Assembly: GCF_051195255.1 (NCBI RefSeq)
Contig: NZ_JBNJLK010000002.1
Location: 455,334 to 519,333 of the forward strand
From: Falsirhodobacter sp051195255
GTDB lineage: Bacteria; Pseudomonadota; Alphaproteobacteria; Rhodobacterales; Rhodobacteraceae
Length of the DNA stretch: 64,000 nucleotides
Reading direction: 5' to 3'
Shown here in pieces: positions 17,144-26,080 of the stretch; within the stretch, counting starts at the first letter, position 1; each line of letters opens with the position of its first letter. A model generated the notes under the pieces. The model saw only the letters and a program-made list of their open reading frames with translations. It did not search any database and was not told the origin of the DNA. Both the position numbers and the translations under genes were made by a program.

Positions 17144-17604
17144 TGACCGGGCCGAGCGTTGCGAGAAAAGGCGACGGTCCGGACCTGCTGACAGCAGGCC
17201 TGTTCATCGGCTTCGGCGCGCTCGGCTTCTGGCTGGCGCGCGATCTGGATCAGGGCACGCTGGCGCAGATGGGTGCGGGATATCTGCCCCGCGCCGTCTG
17301 CGGGCTGCTGATCCTGCTGGGCGCGGTGATCGGCGTCACGGCCCTGCGCCGCGAGGCGGTCGCCATCGAGGCCATGCGCCTGCGTCCGCTGCTCGTCATC
17401 GTGCTCTCTATCGTGGGCTTCGCCTATCTTTGCGAACACGGCGGCTTCATCATCGCGTCGCTTTGGCTGATCATTGCCGGATCGCTGGCTGATCCCGGCG
17501 GCCGCTGGCGCACCACGCTGATGCTCGCGGGTGGGCTGACGGCGTTCGGCGCACTGGTCTTCGTCTATGGTCTGGGCGTGCAAATCGAACTCTGGCCGTT
17601 CTGA
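17143..17604 (+). CDS. tctB: TTT small membrane subunit TctB, system 1
   Basis: About 153 residues with four hydrophobic helices, the TctB plan: a first helix near 19-35 (LLTAGLFIGFGALGFWLA), a poorly conserved loop, and three helices after residue 80. The start codon ATG 17143 overlaps the tctC stop by one base (TGATG); a GTG at 17140 would add one residue. The short gap to tctA supports cotranscription. TctB is the small membrane partner of TctA; its exact role is unknown. Confidence 0.87.
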   Translation: MTGPSVARKGDGPDLLTAGLFIGFGALGFWLARDLDQGTLAQMGAGYLPRAVCGLLILLGAVIGVTALRREAVAIEAMRLRPLLVIVLSIVGFAYLCEHGGFIIASLWLIIAGSLADPGGRWRTTLMLAGGLTAFGALVFVYGLGVQIELWPF

Positions 17605-17619
17605 GCCGAGGAAAAGAAC

Positions 17620-19128
17620 ATGGAAATATTCGATCTTCTCATGCTGGGGTTTTCGGAAGCGATGACCCCCGCGAACCTCGGCTTTTGCCTGGTCGGCGCG
17701 CTTTTGGGCACGCTGATCGGCGTGCTTCCGGGCATCGGCCCGACGGCAACGATCGCCGTGCTGCTACCGATCACCTTCTTTTTGCCCCCGCTTGCGGGCA
17801 TCATCATGCTGGCAGGGATCTATTACGGCGCGCAATACGGCGGCTCCACCACGGCGATCCTCGTGAACCTGCCCGGCGAGGCGTCGGCGGTAGTCACCGC
17901 GCTGGACGGTTACCAGATGGCGCAGCAAGGTCGTGCCGGTTCGGCACTGGCCGTTGCGGCGCTCGGCTCGTTCTTCGCGGGCACGGTGGCCACTTTCGGC
18001 ATTGCCATCGCCGGGCCGATGCTGTCGAGTTTCGCGCTGAACTTTGGACCTGCGGAATACGTCGCCCTGATGGTGTTCGGGCTTCTTGCCGCGACGATCC
18101 TTGCCAGCGGTCCGGTGCTGAAAGCCATCGGAATGATCCTGATCGGTCTTCTGTTCGGGATGGTCGGCACGGATCAGGCGACGGGGGCGGAACGTCTGAC
18201 CTTTGGCTCGCTGGAATTGTTCGACGGTATCGACTTCACGGTCATCGCCATTGGCCTGTTCGGATTCTCCGAGATCATCTCCAACCTCGAACGGTCGGGT
18301 TCCGAAGGCGTCAAGGTGGCGAAACTGACCCGCCTGTGGCCCACGCGTGAGGATTTCCGTCGTTCTTGGCCTGCCGTGCTGCGCGGCACAGGAATCGGCA
18401 GCTTCCTCGGGATCCTGCCGGGCGGTGGGGCGACCTTGGCATCCTTCAGCGCCTATTCCTTAGAAAAGAAGGTCTCCAAACACCCGGAGAAGTTCGGAAC
18501 AGGTGTGGTCGAAGGCGTGGCGGCGCCGGAAGCGGCCAACAACGCGGCAGCGCAATCGTCATTCATTCCGCTTCTGACGCTGGGCATTCCGTCGAACAAC
18601 ATGATGGCGATGATGCTGTCGGCGTTCATGATCCACGGTATCACGCCCGGCCCGACGGTGCTGACCTCGCAGCCGGAGATCTTCTGGGGCCTTGTCGCCT
18701 CCATGTGGATCGGCAACGCGCTGCTGGTCTTCATCAACCTGCCTTTGATCGGGTTGTGGGTGAAGCTGCTGACGGTGCCTTACCGCCTTCTTTATCCGGC
18801 AATCCTTCTGTTCTGCTGCGTCGGCGTCTATTCGATGAACAACCGGATCTTCGACGTGCTGCTGGCCGCGGGCTTCGGCCTTTTGGGCTACGCCTTCCGC
18901 AAGGCGAAATGCGAACCCGGGCCGCTTCTGCTGGGCTTCGTCCTCGGTCCGTTGCTGGAAGCGAACCTGCGCCGGACATTGCTGATCACGCAAGGCGATC
19001 CGTCGATCTTCGTGGAACGCCCGATCAGCCTGACCATGCTGGCGGCGACGGTGATCCTGCTGGCCCTGATGATCCTGCCCAGCTTCCGGAAAAAGCGCGA
19101 GGAAGCGTTCCAAGAAGAAGAAAGCTGA
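17620..19128 (+). CDS. tctA: TTT large membrane subunit TctA, system 1
   Basis: A 502-residue polytopic protein (about 11-12 helices) of the TctA family, which drives cation-coupled uptake. Signatures are GVLPGIGPTATIAVLLP, YYGAQYGGSTTAILVNLPGE and GVAAPEAANNAAAQ with TLGIPSNN after it. Length equals the family norm. A perfect stem with a GCAA loop follows the stop, so the operon probably ends here. It is clearly homologous to, but diverged from, the second TctA of this window (26080-27582), so the two systems are not a recent duplication. Confidence 0.93.
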   Translation: MEIFDLLMLGFSEAMTPANLGFCLVGALLGTLIGVLPGIGPTATIAVLLPITFFLPPLAGIIMLAGIYYGAQYGGSTTAILVNLPGEASAVVTALDGYQMAQQGRAGSALAVAALGSFFAGTVATFGIAIAGPMLSSFALNFGPAEYVALMVFGLLAATILASGPVLKAIGMILIGLLFGMVGTDQATGAERLTFGSLELFDGIDFTVIAIGLFGFSEIISNLERSGSEGVKVAKLTRLWPTREDFRRSWPAVLRGTGIGSFLGILPGGGATLASFSAYSLEKKVSKHPEKFGTGVVEGVAAPEAANNAAAQSSFIPLLTLGIPSNNMMAMMLSAFMIHGITPGPTVLTSQPEIFWGLVASMWIGNALLVFINLPLIGLWVKLLTVPYRLLYPAILLFCCVGVYSMNNRIFDVLLAAGFGLLGYAFRKAKCEPGPLLLGFVLGPLLEANLRRTLLITQGDPSIFVERPISLTMLAATVILLALMILPSFRKKREEAFQEEES

Positions 19129-19130
19129 CG

Positions 19131-19156
19131 AAAGGCCGGGGGCAACCTCGGCCTTT
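19131..19156 (+). terminator. stem-loop terminator after TTT cluster 1
   Basis: AAAGGCCGGGG, loop GCAA, CCTCGGCCTTT form an 11-bp stem (one G-T pair) right after the tctA stop. Only a short T stretch follows, so termination may be partial. The position at the operon end supports the call. Confidence 0.65.
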
Positions 19157-19185
19157 GTCAATCCGAAGGTTTTGGGAAGAACCAA

Positions 19186-19734
19186 ATGACCCGATATATC
19201 ACTCGAGGTGCGACATTACGGAATGGAGGCTAGGCGGCTCCGTCCTCGACAGGCAATGCGCCACCGCAGCTTCGTATACCATCTAATGTCTGCGACTCTC
19301 ACATCCATATCTTCGATACGCGATATCCAGCGTCCCTGCATTGGAAAGGACAACGGGTGGAGGATGCGACGGTGACCGCCTACCAGCAGCTTCAGGCGCG
19401 GATCGGCACCCGCCGTGCCGTCATCGTCAACCTGTCCACCTGCGGCACCGACAACCGTTGCACGCTCAACGCGACGGTGGAGATGGGCCGCGATGCGCGC
19501 GCCGTGGTAGTGATCGACACCAACATTGCCGAGACGGAACTTCGGGACATGGCCGCGAAAAGGGCAACCGGCGTCCGGGTCAACTTCGTTTCTCAGTCGT
19601 GGGGCGAGACGACGGTGGAGCGGTTGCAGGAAATCTGTCGGCGGATCGCGCCTCTGGGTTGGCACGTGCAGATTTACGCGACCGGGGATCAGCTCGTCCC
19701 GATGGAAGGCGTCCTGAAGGATCTGCCGACGCCG
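19186..19734 (+). pseudogene. broken amidohydrolase (PDC-hydrolase/LigI-like), N-terminal part
   Basis: From ATG 19186 the frame gives MTRYITRGATLRNGG, TAG at 19231-19233, then continues in the same frame as APPQLRIPSNVCDSHIHIFD, RYPASLHWKG and VEDATVTAYQQLQARIGT. The HIH metal motif, NLSTCGTDNRCTL and RVNFVSQSWGETT mark the COG3618 amidohydrolases that include 2-pyrone-4,6-dicarboxylate hydrolase. The opening resembles an eroded twin-arginine leader. The match stops after DLPTP at 19734, where the sequence switches to a LysR fragment. So there are two lesions: a nonsense codon and a 3' deletion. A GTG at 19357 could start a dead 148-residue product. Confidence 0.75.
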
Positions 19735-19736
19735 TT

Positions 19737-20147
19737 CCGCTCGGGCGCATCTGCAATGCCTGGATGGCGAGCCCGACACTCAATCTTCCCGAGGGCACCC
19801 TGACGCCGCAGCAGATCTCGGCGCTGCCGATCATCGGCCAGCCTGAAAATTCCGTGTTGACGGTCCCGTATCGCAAGTGGTTCGCGGAAAACGGCTTCGT
19901 TCTGAACAATGTGCTGTCCTGCAACAGCCTGAGCATGGTGGCCAAACTTACAACCTACGGCCTTGGGGTACGCTACCTTCCGGTCAACCACTTTGCGCCA
20001 CAGATCGCGGAAGGCGCCCGCCAAATTATTGGCGTCGTGCTGAGGCTGCCGCTGGTAACACACTTCTCCATGATGCGGCATGACGCTTCACCTCTGGCCG
20101 AGGTGATGCTCCCGATCATGAAGCAGGTGACGATTTTGAAGCCGATC
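19737..20147 (+). pseudogene. LysR regulator fragment (effector-domain C-terminal half)
   Basis: In the third frame the sequence reads PLGRICNAWMASPTLNLPE, TLTPQQISALPIIGQPENS, VPYRKWFAENGFVLNN and onward to PLVTHFSMMRHDASPLAEV. This is the second half of a LysR effector-binding domain. No HTH half precedes it; instead the amidohydrolase remnant abuts it at about 19735. The simplest reading is one deletion that fused the two genes and removed the rest of both. There is no start codon in a sensible place. Confidence 0.7.
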
Positions 20148-20302
20148 TTCTGGAGCCTCCGGATGACACCCCATCCATGGGATCGCAACCCGCCTGAAAT
20201 ATTTTGTCAGCCGGCTGACGACTTTTGTCCATACGCGTGCCACGCCCTCCATGAGCTTAATGGGAAGAAGCTGCCGTTCAGTTCTGTATCAAGGCTCGGC
20301 GT

Positions 20303-21178
20303 TCATGCTTCCAGAAGCAGCGACAGCGCGACGCGAGTGGAAGGGGAAGGATCACTCCCCCAAGTGGCGCCCATCTGCCGCACCATGCTGAACTCATCAA
20401 TCATCAAAGGTGATATTCGGTCGGCCAAGGCTGGAAGTTCCATCTTCAGGCCAGAGATGAAGCTGAGATATTCGGTTCCCCCGATCAGCTCTTCGAGCAC
20501 CGCGATCGACGAAGTCTCCACATGAGGGGAAGGTGGTTGCAGGCCGCGTGCGGCAAAGGCGGCGTCGAACCATTGGCGCATCGCAACACTTCGTGCAGGC
20601 AGGACCCATTTCTGCGCAAGGACCTCCTCAAGGGCGACGGGGCGCCCTTGCAGAGGATGATGGGCCGCCGCCGCGATCCGAACATGATCCTCTGCAAGGA
20701 CAAGAGCATCTGTCATGTCTGGATTGGTCCGGTCGACGACGCCCAGCACAAGATCGATGTCGCCTTCGCGCAGTGCCGTGTGCAGGACGTCGTTCATGCC
20801 GTTGATCACGGAGATGCGTAGATCGGGATGCTCCGCGCCGAGGCGTCGCAGGAAAGACGGCAGGAAGATTGCCGCCATGGTGGCTGCCACGCCGAGCTTC
20901 AGGTGTCCCCGTCGTCCCGCCCCGACATCTCGGACCTGGCGCCCGACAACCTCCAGTCGCGTCACCATCCCCCAAGTCTGGTCGGCAAGGAACGTCGCCG
21001 CCTCGGTCGGCTCTAGTCCGCGCCCCATGCGACGGAACAGGGTCACGTTCAGTTCTTCCTCCAGACGCCGGACTGCTTTTGTCAGGGCAGGTGGAGTTCG
21101 CCCCATCTGTTCCGCAGCGGCGGCGACGCTGCCGGTGCGCAGGATGGCGTGAAGATAGGCTAAATCGCGAACATCCAT
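20303..21178 (-). CDS. LysR-family regulator of the citrate-type cluster 2
   Basis: A 291-residue LysR regulator. HTH at residues 1-60 (DLAYLHAILRTGSVAAAA, RTPPALTKAVRRLEEEL), then a ligand-binding domain beginning LKLGVAATMAAIFLP. It is divergent from the CitMHS gene with 91 bases between the start codons, so it probably controls that operon and itself from the shared region. The effector may be citrate or a related acid (inference). It is not closely similar to the LysR at 13484-14362 in the parts compared by eye. Confidence 0.9.
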   Translation of the reverse strand: MDVRDLAYLHAILRTGSVAAAAEQMGRTPPALTKAVRRLEEELNVTLFRRMGRGLEPTEAATFLADQTWGMVTRLEVVGRQVRDVGAGRRGHLKLGVAATMAAIFLPSFLRRLGAEHPDLRISVINGMNDVLHTALREGDIDLVLGVVDRTNPDMTDALVLAEDHVRIAAAAHHPLQGRPVALEEVLAQKWVLPARSVAMRQWFDAAFAARGLQPPSPHVETSSIAVLEELIGGTEYLSFISGLKMELPALADRISPLMIDEFSMVRQMGATWGSDPSPSTRVALSLLLEA

Positions 21179-21269
21179 GACAGCGTCCTGATGGTTTGCG
21201 GTCGCTGAATATAACTGAATTTTTCGCCGCTGTCTTTCCTGTCATGCATGTGACACGGAGGAGACTTCA

Positions 21270-22568
21270 ATGCTTTCATTCGGCGGCTTCGCCATGATCA
21301 GGGTGTTCCTCACCCTGATCATGACGGGAAGATTATCTGCACTCGTCGCCTTGGCGCTGGTCCCGGCCGCGTTCGGGCTGTTGATCGATCCGGCCGGTCT
21401 TGGCGACATGATGCGTGACGGCCTCGTGATGCTGGCGCCTACGGGCGCCATGCTCATGTTCGGCATCCTTTTCTTCAGCATCATGACCGATGCCGGGGTG
21501 TTCGACCCGCTGATCTCCCGCGTCCTGCGCATCGCGAAGGGCGATCCGCTCAAGATCCTCGTCGGAACGGCCGTCATCGGCACCTCAGTCGCGCTGGATG
21601 GCGACGGCGCCACCACCTACGTCATCTGCGTCAGCGCACTCTTGCCCATTTACCGCGCGATCGGCCTCAGCCCGCGATACATGGCGACGCTCCTTCTGAT
21701 GTCGATCGGCATCATGAACATCCTGCCATGGGGTGGACCAACGGCGCGGGCGGCGGCCGCGATGCATGTTGAGGCTGCAGAAGTGTTCGTCCCGCTGATC
21801 CCGGCCATGGCAGTTGGCTTTGCGTGCCTGCTCGTCGTGGCCACGATCTTCGGCCTGCGCGAACGCCGCCGTCTTGGAGTCCTCGGCCCGCAAGAGGAAG
21901 CCGAACTCGAACAGCACACGGAAGAGGCACCGGACTGCCGCCGCCCGAAGCTGTGCTGGTTCAACGTCGGGCTGACGGTCGCTCTGCTTGCTGGCCTGAT
22001 CACCGGCATCCTGCCGCTGCCGATCCTGTTCATCCTGGCGACCGCGGTGGCCCTCCTCGTCAACTACCCATCCTTGATCGACCAGCGCGACCGGATCGCC
22101 GCGCATTCCTACAATGTCGTGTCGGTGGTGGGCCTCATCTTCGCAGCGTCCATCTTCACCGGCGTTCTGGCAGGCACTGGCATGGATGATGCCATGTCGA
22201 AAAGCCTCCTGAACATCATGCCGGACAACCTTGGGCCTTACATGGCAGCGGTCACCGCCCTCTCCAGCGCGGTCGCGACCTATGCCGCGACCAACGACGC
22301 GCTCTACTTCGGAGTGCTGCCCATCCTCGCCTCCACCGCCGAGGCTTACGGGATCACTGGCGCCGAAATGGCGCGCGCCTCGCTGATTGGCCAGCCGGTC
22401 CGCCTTCTTAGCCCGCTTGTCGCGTCGACCTACCTGCTCGTGAACCTAGTCGGCGTCGATTACCGCGACAACCAGCGCGCTTCGATCCTGTGGGTCGTGG
22501 GGCTCGTCGCGATGCTGGCCGGTGTGCTGGTCTTCGGGATCATCCCCCTTGCAGGAGCATCCGCATGA
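21270..22568 (+). CDS. CitMHS-family citrate/divalent-metal:H+ symporter
   Basis: A 432-residue, ~12-helix transporter of the CitMHS family, whose studied members import citrate as a complex with Mg2+ or Ca2+. Family blocks include GAMLMFGILFFSIMTDAGVFD, cut here to its core MLMFGILFFSIMTDAG, the motif SVALDGDGATTYVI and ILPWGGPTARAA. GGAGG precedes ATG 21270. An internal Met at residue 9 is an alternative start. The stop overlaps the CoA-transferase start (ATGA), so uptake and activation genes are translationally coupled. Confidence 0.9.
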   Translation: MLSFGGFAMIRVFLTLIMTGRLSALVALALVPAAFGLLIDPAGLGDMMRDGLVMLAPTGAMLMFGILFFSIMTDAGVFDPLISRVLRIAKGDPLKILVGTAVIGTSVALDGDGATTYVICVSALLPIYRAIGLSPRYMATLLLMSIGIMNILPWGGPTARAAAAMHVEAAEVFVPLIPAMAVGFACLLVVATIFGLRERRRLGVLGPQEEAELEQHTEEAPDCRRPKLCWFNVGLTVALLAGLITGILPLPILFILATAVALLVNYPSLIDQRDRIAAHSYNVVSVVGLIFAASIFTGVLAGTGMDDAMSKSLLNIMPDNLGPYMAAVTALSSAVATYAATNDALYFGVLPILASTAEAYGITGAEMARASLIGQPVRLLSPLVASTYLLVNLVGVDYRDNQRASILWVVGLVAMLAGVLVFGIIPLAGASA

Positions 22569-23794
22569 ACATGTCCACCCAGATCAAGACAGAGGATCGT
22601 TCCATGATACCGCTTGCCGGAATTCGCGTTCTCGACCTTACCAACGTCCTTGCCGGGCCGTTCTGCTGCCACCAGCTGGTCCATTTCGGTGCGGAAGTCA
22701 TCAAGGTCGAAGCGTCCGGCCGGGGCGATCTTGCCCGCAACCTTGGCGCGGATGCCGAGCTGAACCGGCGCGGAATGGGCGTGTCGTTCCTCGCGCAGAA
22801 CGCGGGCAAGAAGTCGATCACTGTCAACCTGAAGCACCCCGAAGGCAAAGCACTTCTGAAGCGGCTGGTGCAGACGGCCGATGTTCTGGTTGAAAATTTC
22901 CGTCCCGGGGTGATGGACCGGCTCGGCGTCGGCTACGAGGTTCTGAAGGCCGAAAACCCGCGCCTGATCTATTGCGCCATTTCCGGTTTTGGGCAGGACG
23001 GGCCGTGGAAGGATCGTCCGGCCTATGACCAGATCATCCAAGGCGCGTCGGGCGTCATGTCGATCACCGGCGACAAGGACAGCGCGCCCCTGCGGGTCGG
23101 CTACCCGCTGGCCGACACGGTGGGCGGGCTGACGGCGGCGATGGCCATCGCCGCCGCCCTGAACGCGCCGGCGCGTGGCAGCTTCATCGACGTATCGATG
23201 CTGGAGGCGGTGGTCGCGACCATGGGCTGGGTCGTCTCCAACTACCTGATCGCGGGGGTGGAGCCGCGGGCGAACGGCAACGAGAACGTCACCTCTGCCC
23301 CATCGGGCGCATTCGAGACAGCCGATGGCCCGATCAACATCGCCGCCAACAAGGATGAGCAGTGGGTGACGCTGGCGACTCATCTGGGGCGAGAGGATCT
23401 GCTGGCCGATGCGCGCTTCGCCACGCGCGAGCTGCGCAAGACGAACCGTCTCGCGCTGCGGGCAGAGCTGGAACAGACCCTTTCGACCCGTGGTGCCGAG
23501 GATTGGGCGGCCGATCTGAACCGCATCGGCGTCCCGGCAGGCGCCATCTTGTCGGTGCCGCAGATCCTTTCGGCGCCGCAGGTGGCAGAGCGTGGGCTGC
23601 TGGCAACGTTTCCTGCACCGGAAGGCGTGGATCGGGATATCACGGTGGTCCGCACCGGAGTGAAATTCAACGGTGCGGCTCCGACAGTGGTCAACCCGCC
23701 CCCCGTGCTTGGCGCTGACAATCGCGACATATATGGCGCGCTCGGGATCGAGCCCTCCGAACTGGAACGTCTGACCGTGGAGGGAGCGATATGA
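22565..23794 (+). CDS. class III (CaiB/BaiF) CoA-transferase
   Basis: A 409-residue family III CoA-transferase. The start region reads IPLAGIRVLDLTNVLAGP, with NLKHPEGKALLKRL and VLVENFRPGVMDRLG. The catalytic Asp of the family is in RPAYDQIIQGASG. These enzymes move CoA between carboxylic acids. I choose ATG 22565 because it overlaps the transporter stop; a second Met is at residue 3 and one more before IPLAG. With CitMHS before it and a citryl-CoA-lyase-like gene after it, the acceptor is likely citrate or a close analogue, with succinyl-CoA or acetyl-CoA as donor (inference). Confidence 0.9.
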   Translation: MNMSTQIKTEDRSMIPLAGIRVLDLTNVLAGPFCCHQLVHFGAEVIKVEASGRGDLARNLGADAELNRRGMGVSFLAQNAGKKSITVNLKHPEGKALLKRLVQTADVLVENFRPGVMDRLGVGYEVLKAENPRLIYCAISGFGQDGPWKDRPAYDQIIQGASGVMSITGDKDSAPLRVGYPLADTVGGLTAAMAIAAALNAPARGSFIDVSMLEAVVATMGWVVSNYLIAGVEPRANGNENVTSAPSGAFETADGPINIAANKDEQWVTLATHLGREDLLADARFATRELRKTNRLALRAELEQTLSTRGAEDWAADLNRIGVPAGAILSVPQILSAPQVAERGLLATFPAPEGVDRDITVVRTGVKFNGAAPTVVNPPPVLGADNRDIYGALGIEPSELERLTVEGAI

Positions 23795-24597
23795 TGAGCA
23801 ACGACCGCAAGCTGGCCGAGGACTGGTGGAAGACCTCCATAATCAAGATGCGTCCCGGCGAGATCCGGATGCGCGGCTATGCGATCGAGGACCTGATCGG
23901 CCGGGTCAGCTTTCCTCAGATGGTCTGGCTGATGACCCGGGGCGAACTCCCGACCGAAGCACAGGCAAGGCTGCTGGAAGCGGCGATGGTCGCAGGGGTT
24001 GATCACGGTCCGCAGGCGCCTTCCATCGCCATCTCGCGCATCGCCGTCACCGGAGGCGTGGGGATCAATGGCGCCATGGCTTCCGCGATCAACGTGCTGG
24101 ATGACATCCACGGCGGCGCGGGGGAGCAGGCGGTCGAACTGTTCCTCGAGATCGACGCGGCGGGCGGCCCGGATGCGGTGGCGGACGTGCTGGCCGAGAA
24201 GGGGCTGAAATACCTTCCGGGCTTCGGGCACCGCTTCCATCCCGTAGACCCGCGCGCGCCGCGCCTTCTGGCGCTGGTGGACGACGCGGTCGCGGCGGGC
24301 ACGGTGAAGGGGCGCTTCGCCGCCATCGCCCGTGCCATCGATGAGCATCTGCGCCGCACGAAGTCGCGCCCGGTGCCCATGAACATCGACGGGGCCACCG
24401 CCGCCATCTACGCTGAACTGGGTTTTGCGCCGTCACTGTGCCGGGGGCTGTTCATCCTGTCCCGCTCGGTCGGCATTCTGGCCCATGCCTACGAACAGAG
24501 CCTGGAGTCGACCCGCAACAAGGGGCCGATCCCCAGGCAATGGCTTTGGACCTATGACGGGCCAGAGGACCGGACAATGTCGCGCGAAGGGGAGTGA
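23791..24597 (+). CDS. citryl-CoA lyase-like protein (citrate synthase fold)
   Basis: A 268-residue, shortened citrate-synthase-fold protein. It lacks the N-terminal third of a full citrate synthase, as do citryl-CoA lyases. The three catalytic positions can be matched: His in DIHGGAGEQ, His in PGFGHRFHP, and Asp in MNIDGATAAI. Citryl-CoA lyase splits citryl-CoA to acetyl-CoA and oxaloacetate. The start overlaps the CoA-transferase stop (ATGATG; 23791 or 23794). The gene order transporter, CoA-transferase, lyase makes the assignment sensible. The true thioester could also be methylcitryl-CoA or another analogue. Confidence 0.82.
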   Translation: MMSNDRKLAEDWWKTSIIKMRPGEIRMRGYAIEDLIGRVSFPQMVWLMTRGELPTEAQARLLEAAMVAGVDHGPQAPSIAISRIAVTGGVGINGAMASAINVLDDIHGGAGEQAVELFLEIDAAGGPDAVADVLAEKGLKYLPGFGHRFHPVDPRAPRLLALVDDAVAAGTVKGRFAAIARAIDEHLRRTKSRPVPMNIDGATAAIYAELGFAPSLCRGLFILSRSVGILAHAYEQSLESTRNKGPIPRQWLWTYDGPEDRTMSREGE

Positions 24598-24633
24598 CCG
24601 CGACATCTGCATCTTCAAGGGAGGAGAACGACA

Positions 24634-25602
24634 ATGGATCGCAGACAATTCATGATGACGACCGGAGCGCTGGGCCTGATGGCCGGGATGCCCCGACTTG
24701 CCGCGGCGCAGGAGATCGACGACCTGGAGATCTTCGTGCCCGCCGCGCCCGGCGGCGGCTGGGACCAGACGGCCCGCGTGATGGACCAAGTCCTGCGCGC
24801 CGAGGGTCTGATCGGGTCGTCCCGTATCACCAATGTGGGCGGCGCGGGCGGCACCATCGGCCTGCCGCAGTTCATCAACCAGTATTCCGGCGAGGGCAAC
24901 GCCCTGATGACCGGCGGCATGGTGATGGTCGGTGCGATCATCACCAACAACTCGGCCGTGAACCTGTCGATGGTGACGCCGATCGCGCGGTTGACGGGTG
25001 AATACCTGGTGGTCGTGGTCCCCGCCGCCTCCGACATCCGGTCGCTGAAGGATCTGGTGGCGATGCTGAAGGCCGATCCGGGATCGGTGTCCTGGGCCGG
25101 CGGCAGCGCCGGGGGCAGCGATCACATGCTTGCGGGGCTGATCGCGCAGGCGGCGGAGGTCGATCCGCTGGCGGTGAGCTATGTCGCCTTCGCGGGCGGC
25201 GGCGAGGCGATGGCGGCACTTCTGGGCAATCAGGTGACCTGCGGCGTTTCGGGCTGGGGCGAGTTTTCCGAGCAGGTGGCGGCGGGCAATCTGCGTGCCA
25301 TCGCCATCTCTGCGCCGGAGCGGGTGGCGGGGATCGACGCGCCGACCATCCGCGAGCAGGGGCTGGACGTGGAGCTCCTGAATTGGCGCGCCGTTTTCGC
25401 ACCGCCGGAGATCAGCGACGAGGACCGCGCCGCGCTCATCGACCTCCTGACGAAGATGGACGCTTCCGAGGCTTGGCAGACCGCGCTGAAGGACCGCGCT
25501 TGGGACCGGCTGTTCCTCTCAGGGGACGAGTTTGCGGCCTATCTGGAGGAAGACACCGCGCGGATCCGGGGCGTGCTCCAAGGTTTGGGGCTGGCAGGCT
25601 GA
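24634..25602 (+). CDS. tctC: TTT substrate-binding protein (TctC/Bug family), system 2
   Basis: A 322-residue Bug-family periplasmic protein. The N-terminus MDRRQFMMTTGALGLMAG followed by AAAQE is a twin-arginine type signal, unlike the Sec signal of the first TctC. Bug blocks are VPAAPGGGWDQTARV, NVGGAGGTIG and WAGGSAGGSDHM. AAGGGAGGAG precedes ATG 24634. It sits 36 bases after the lyase gene and leads a second tctCBA set in the same operon, giving this cluster two unrelated uptake systems. The ligand is unknown but likely a carboxylate of the same route. Confidence 0.9.
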   Translation: MDRRQFMMTTGALGLMAGMPRLAAAQEIDDLEIFVPAAPGGGWDQTARVMDQVLRAEGLIGSSRITNVGGAGGTIGLPQFINQYSGEGNALMTGGMVMVGAIITNNSAVNLSMVTPIARLTGEYLVVVVPAASDIRSLKDLVAMLKADPGSVSWAGGSAGGSDHMLAGLIAQAAEVDPLAVSYVAFAGGGEAMAALLGNQVTCGVSGWGEFSEQVAAGNLRAIAISAPERVAGIDAPTIREQGLDVELLNWRAVFAPPEISDEDRAALIDLLTKMDASEAWQTALKDRAWDRLFLSGDEFAAYLEEDTARIRGVLQGLGLAG

Positions 25603-25603
25603 T

Positions 25604-26080
25604 ATGGACAGATCGCGACTCGGCCCTGTCCTTGTCGCATCGGCTGTCCTGCTGACGGGGATCGGAGTGCTTTGGGCGAGCACGCTGATCCAAGTCTCGC
25701 CAGCCTATGCGCGCATCGGCCCCACCGTCTTCCCCCGCATCGTCGGCGCGGCCCTTGCCGTGCTGGGCGTGCTGCTTCTGGTCAACGCCTTCGCCGGCCG
25801 CTGGCAATGCGAGGCCACCGACGCCGAAGAGCCGCCGCTCGACCTCGTTCCCCTTGCCTGGGTCGCAGGCGGGCTTCTCCTAAACTTGCTGCTGATCGCG
25901 CAGATCGGTTTCATCCTCTCCTCCACGCTGATGTATCTGCTGATCGCCAAGGGTTTCGGCGCGCGGCGGATCTGGTTTGCAGCGCTGGTGGGGTTCGTCT
26001 TGGCGCTTGTCGCCTATTTTGGGTTTGCCCAACTGCTCGGCTTGCGCATGGGTGACGGCCTCATCGAGGATCTGTTCTGA
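25604..26080 (+). CDS. tctB: TTT small membrane subunit TctB, system 2
   Basis: A 158-residue TctB-type protein with four predicted helices: residues 7-25 (PVLVASAVLLTGIGVLWA) and three more in the C-terminal half. The start ATG 25604 is 1 base after the tctC stop, and its own stop overlaps the tctA start (TGATG). A longer frame upstream exists but lies inside tctC and is not TctB-like. Confidence 0.85.
   Translation: MDRSRLGPVLVASAVLLTGIGVLWASTLIQVSPAYARIGPTVFPRIVGAALAVLGVLLLVNAFAGRWQCEATDAEEPPLDLVPLAWVAGGLLLNLLLIAQIGFILSSTLMYLLIAKGFGARRIWFAALVGFVLALVAYFGFAQLLGLRMGDGLIEDLF

Noticed and set aside
21179..21269. Operator between LysR and CitMHS
   Set aside because: The region is A/T-rich around 21210-21225, but no convincing inverted repeat could be fixed by eye.
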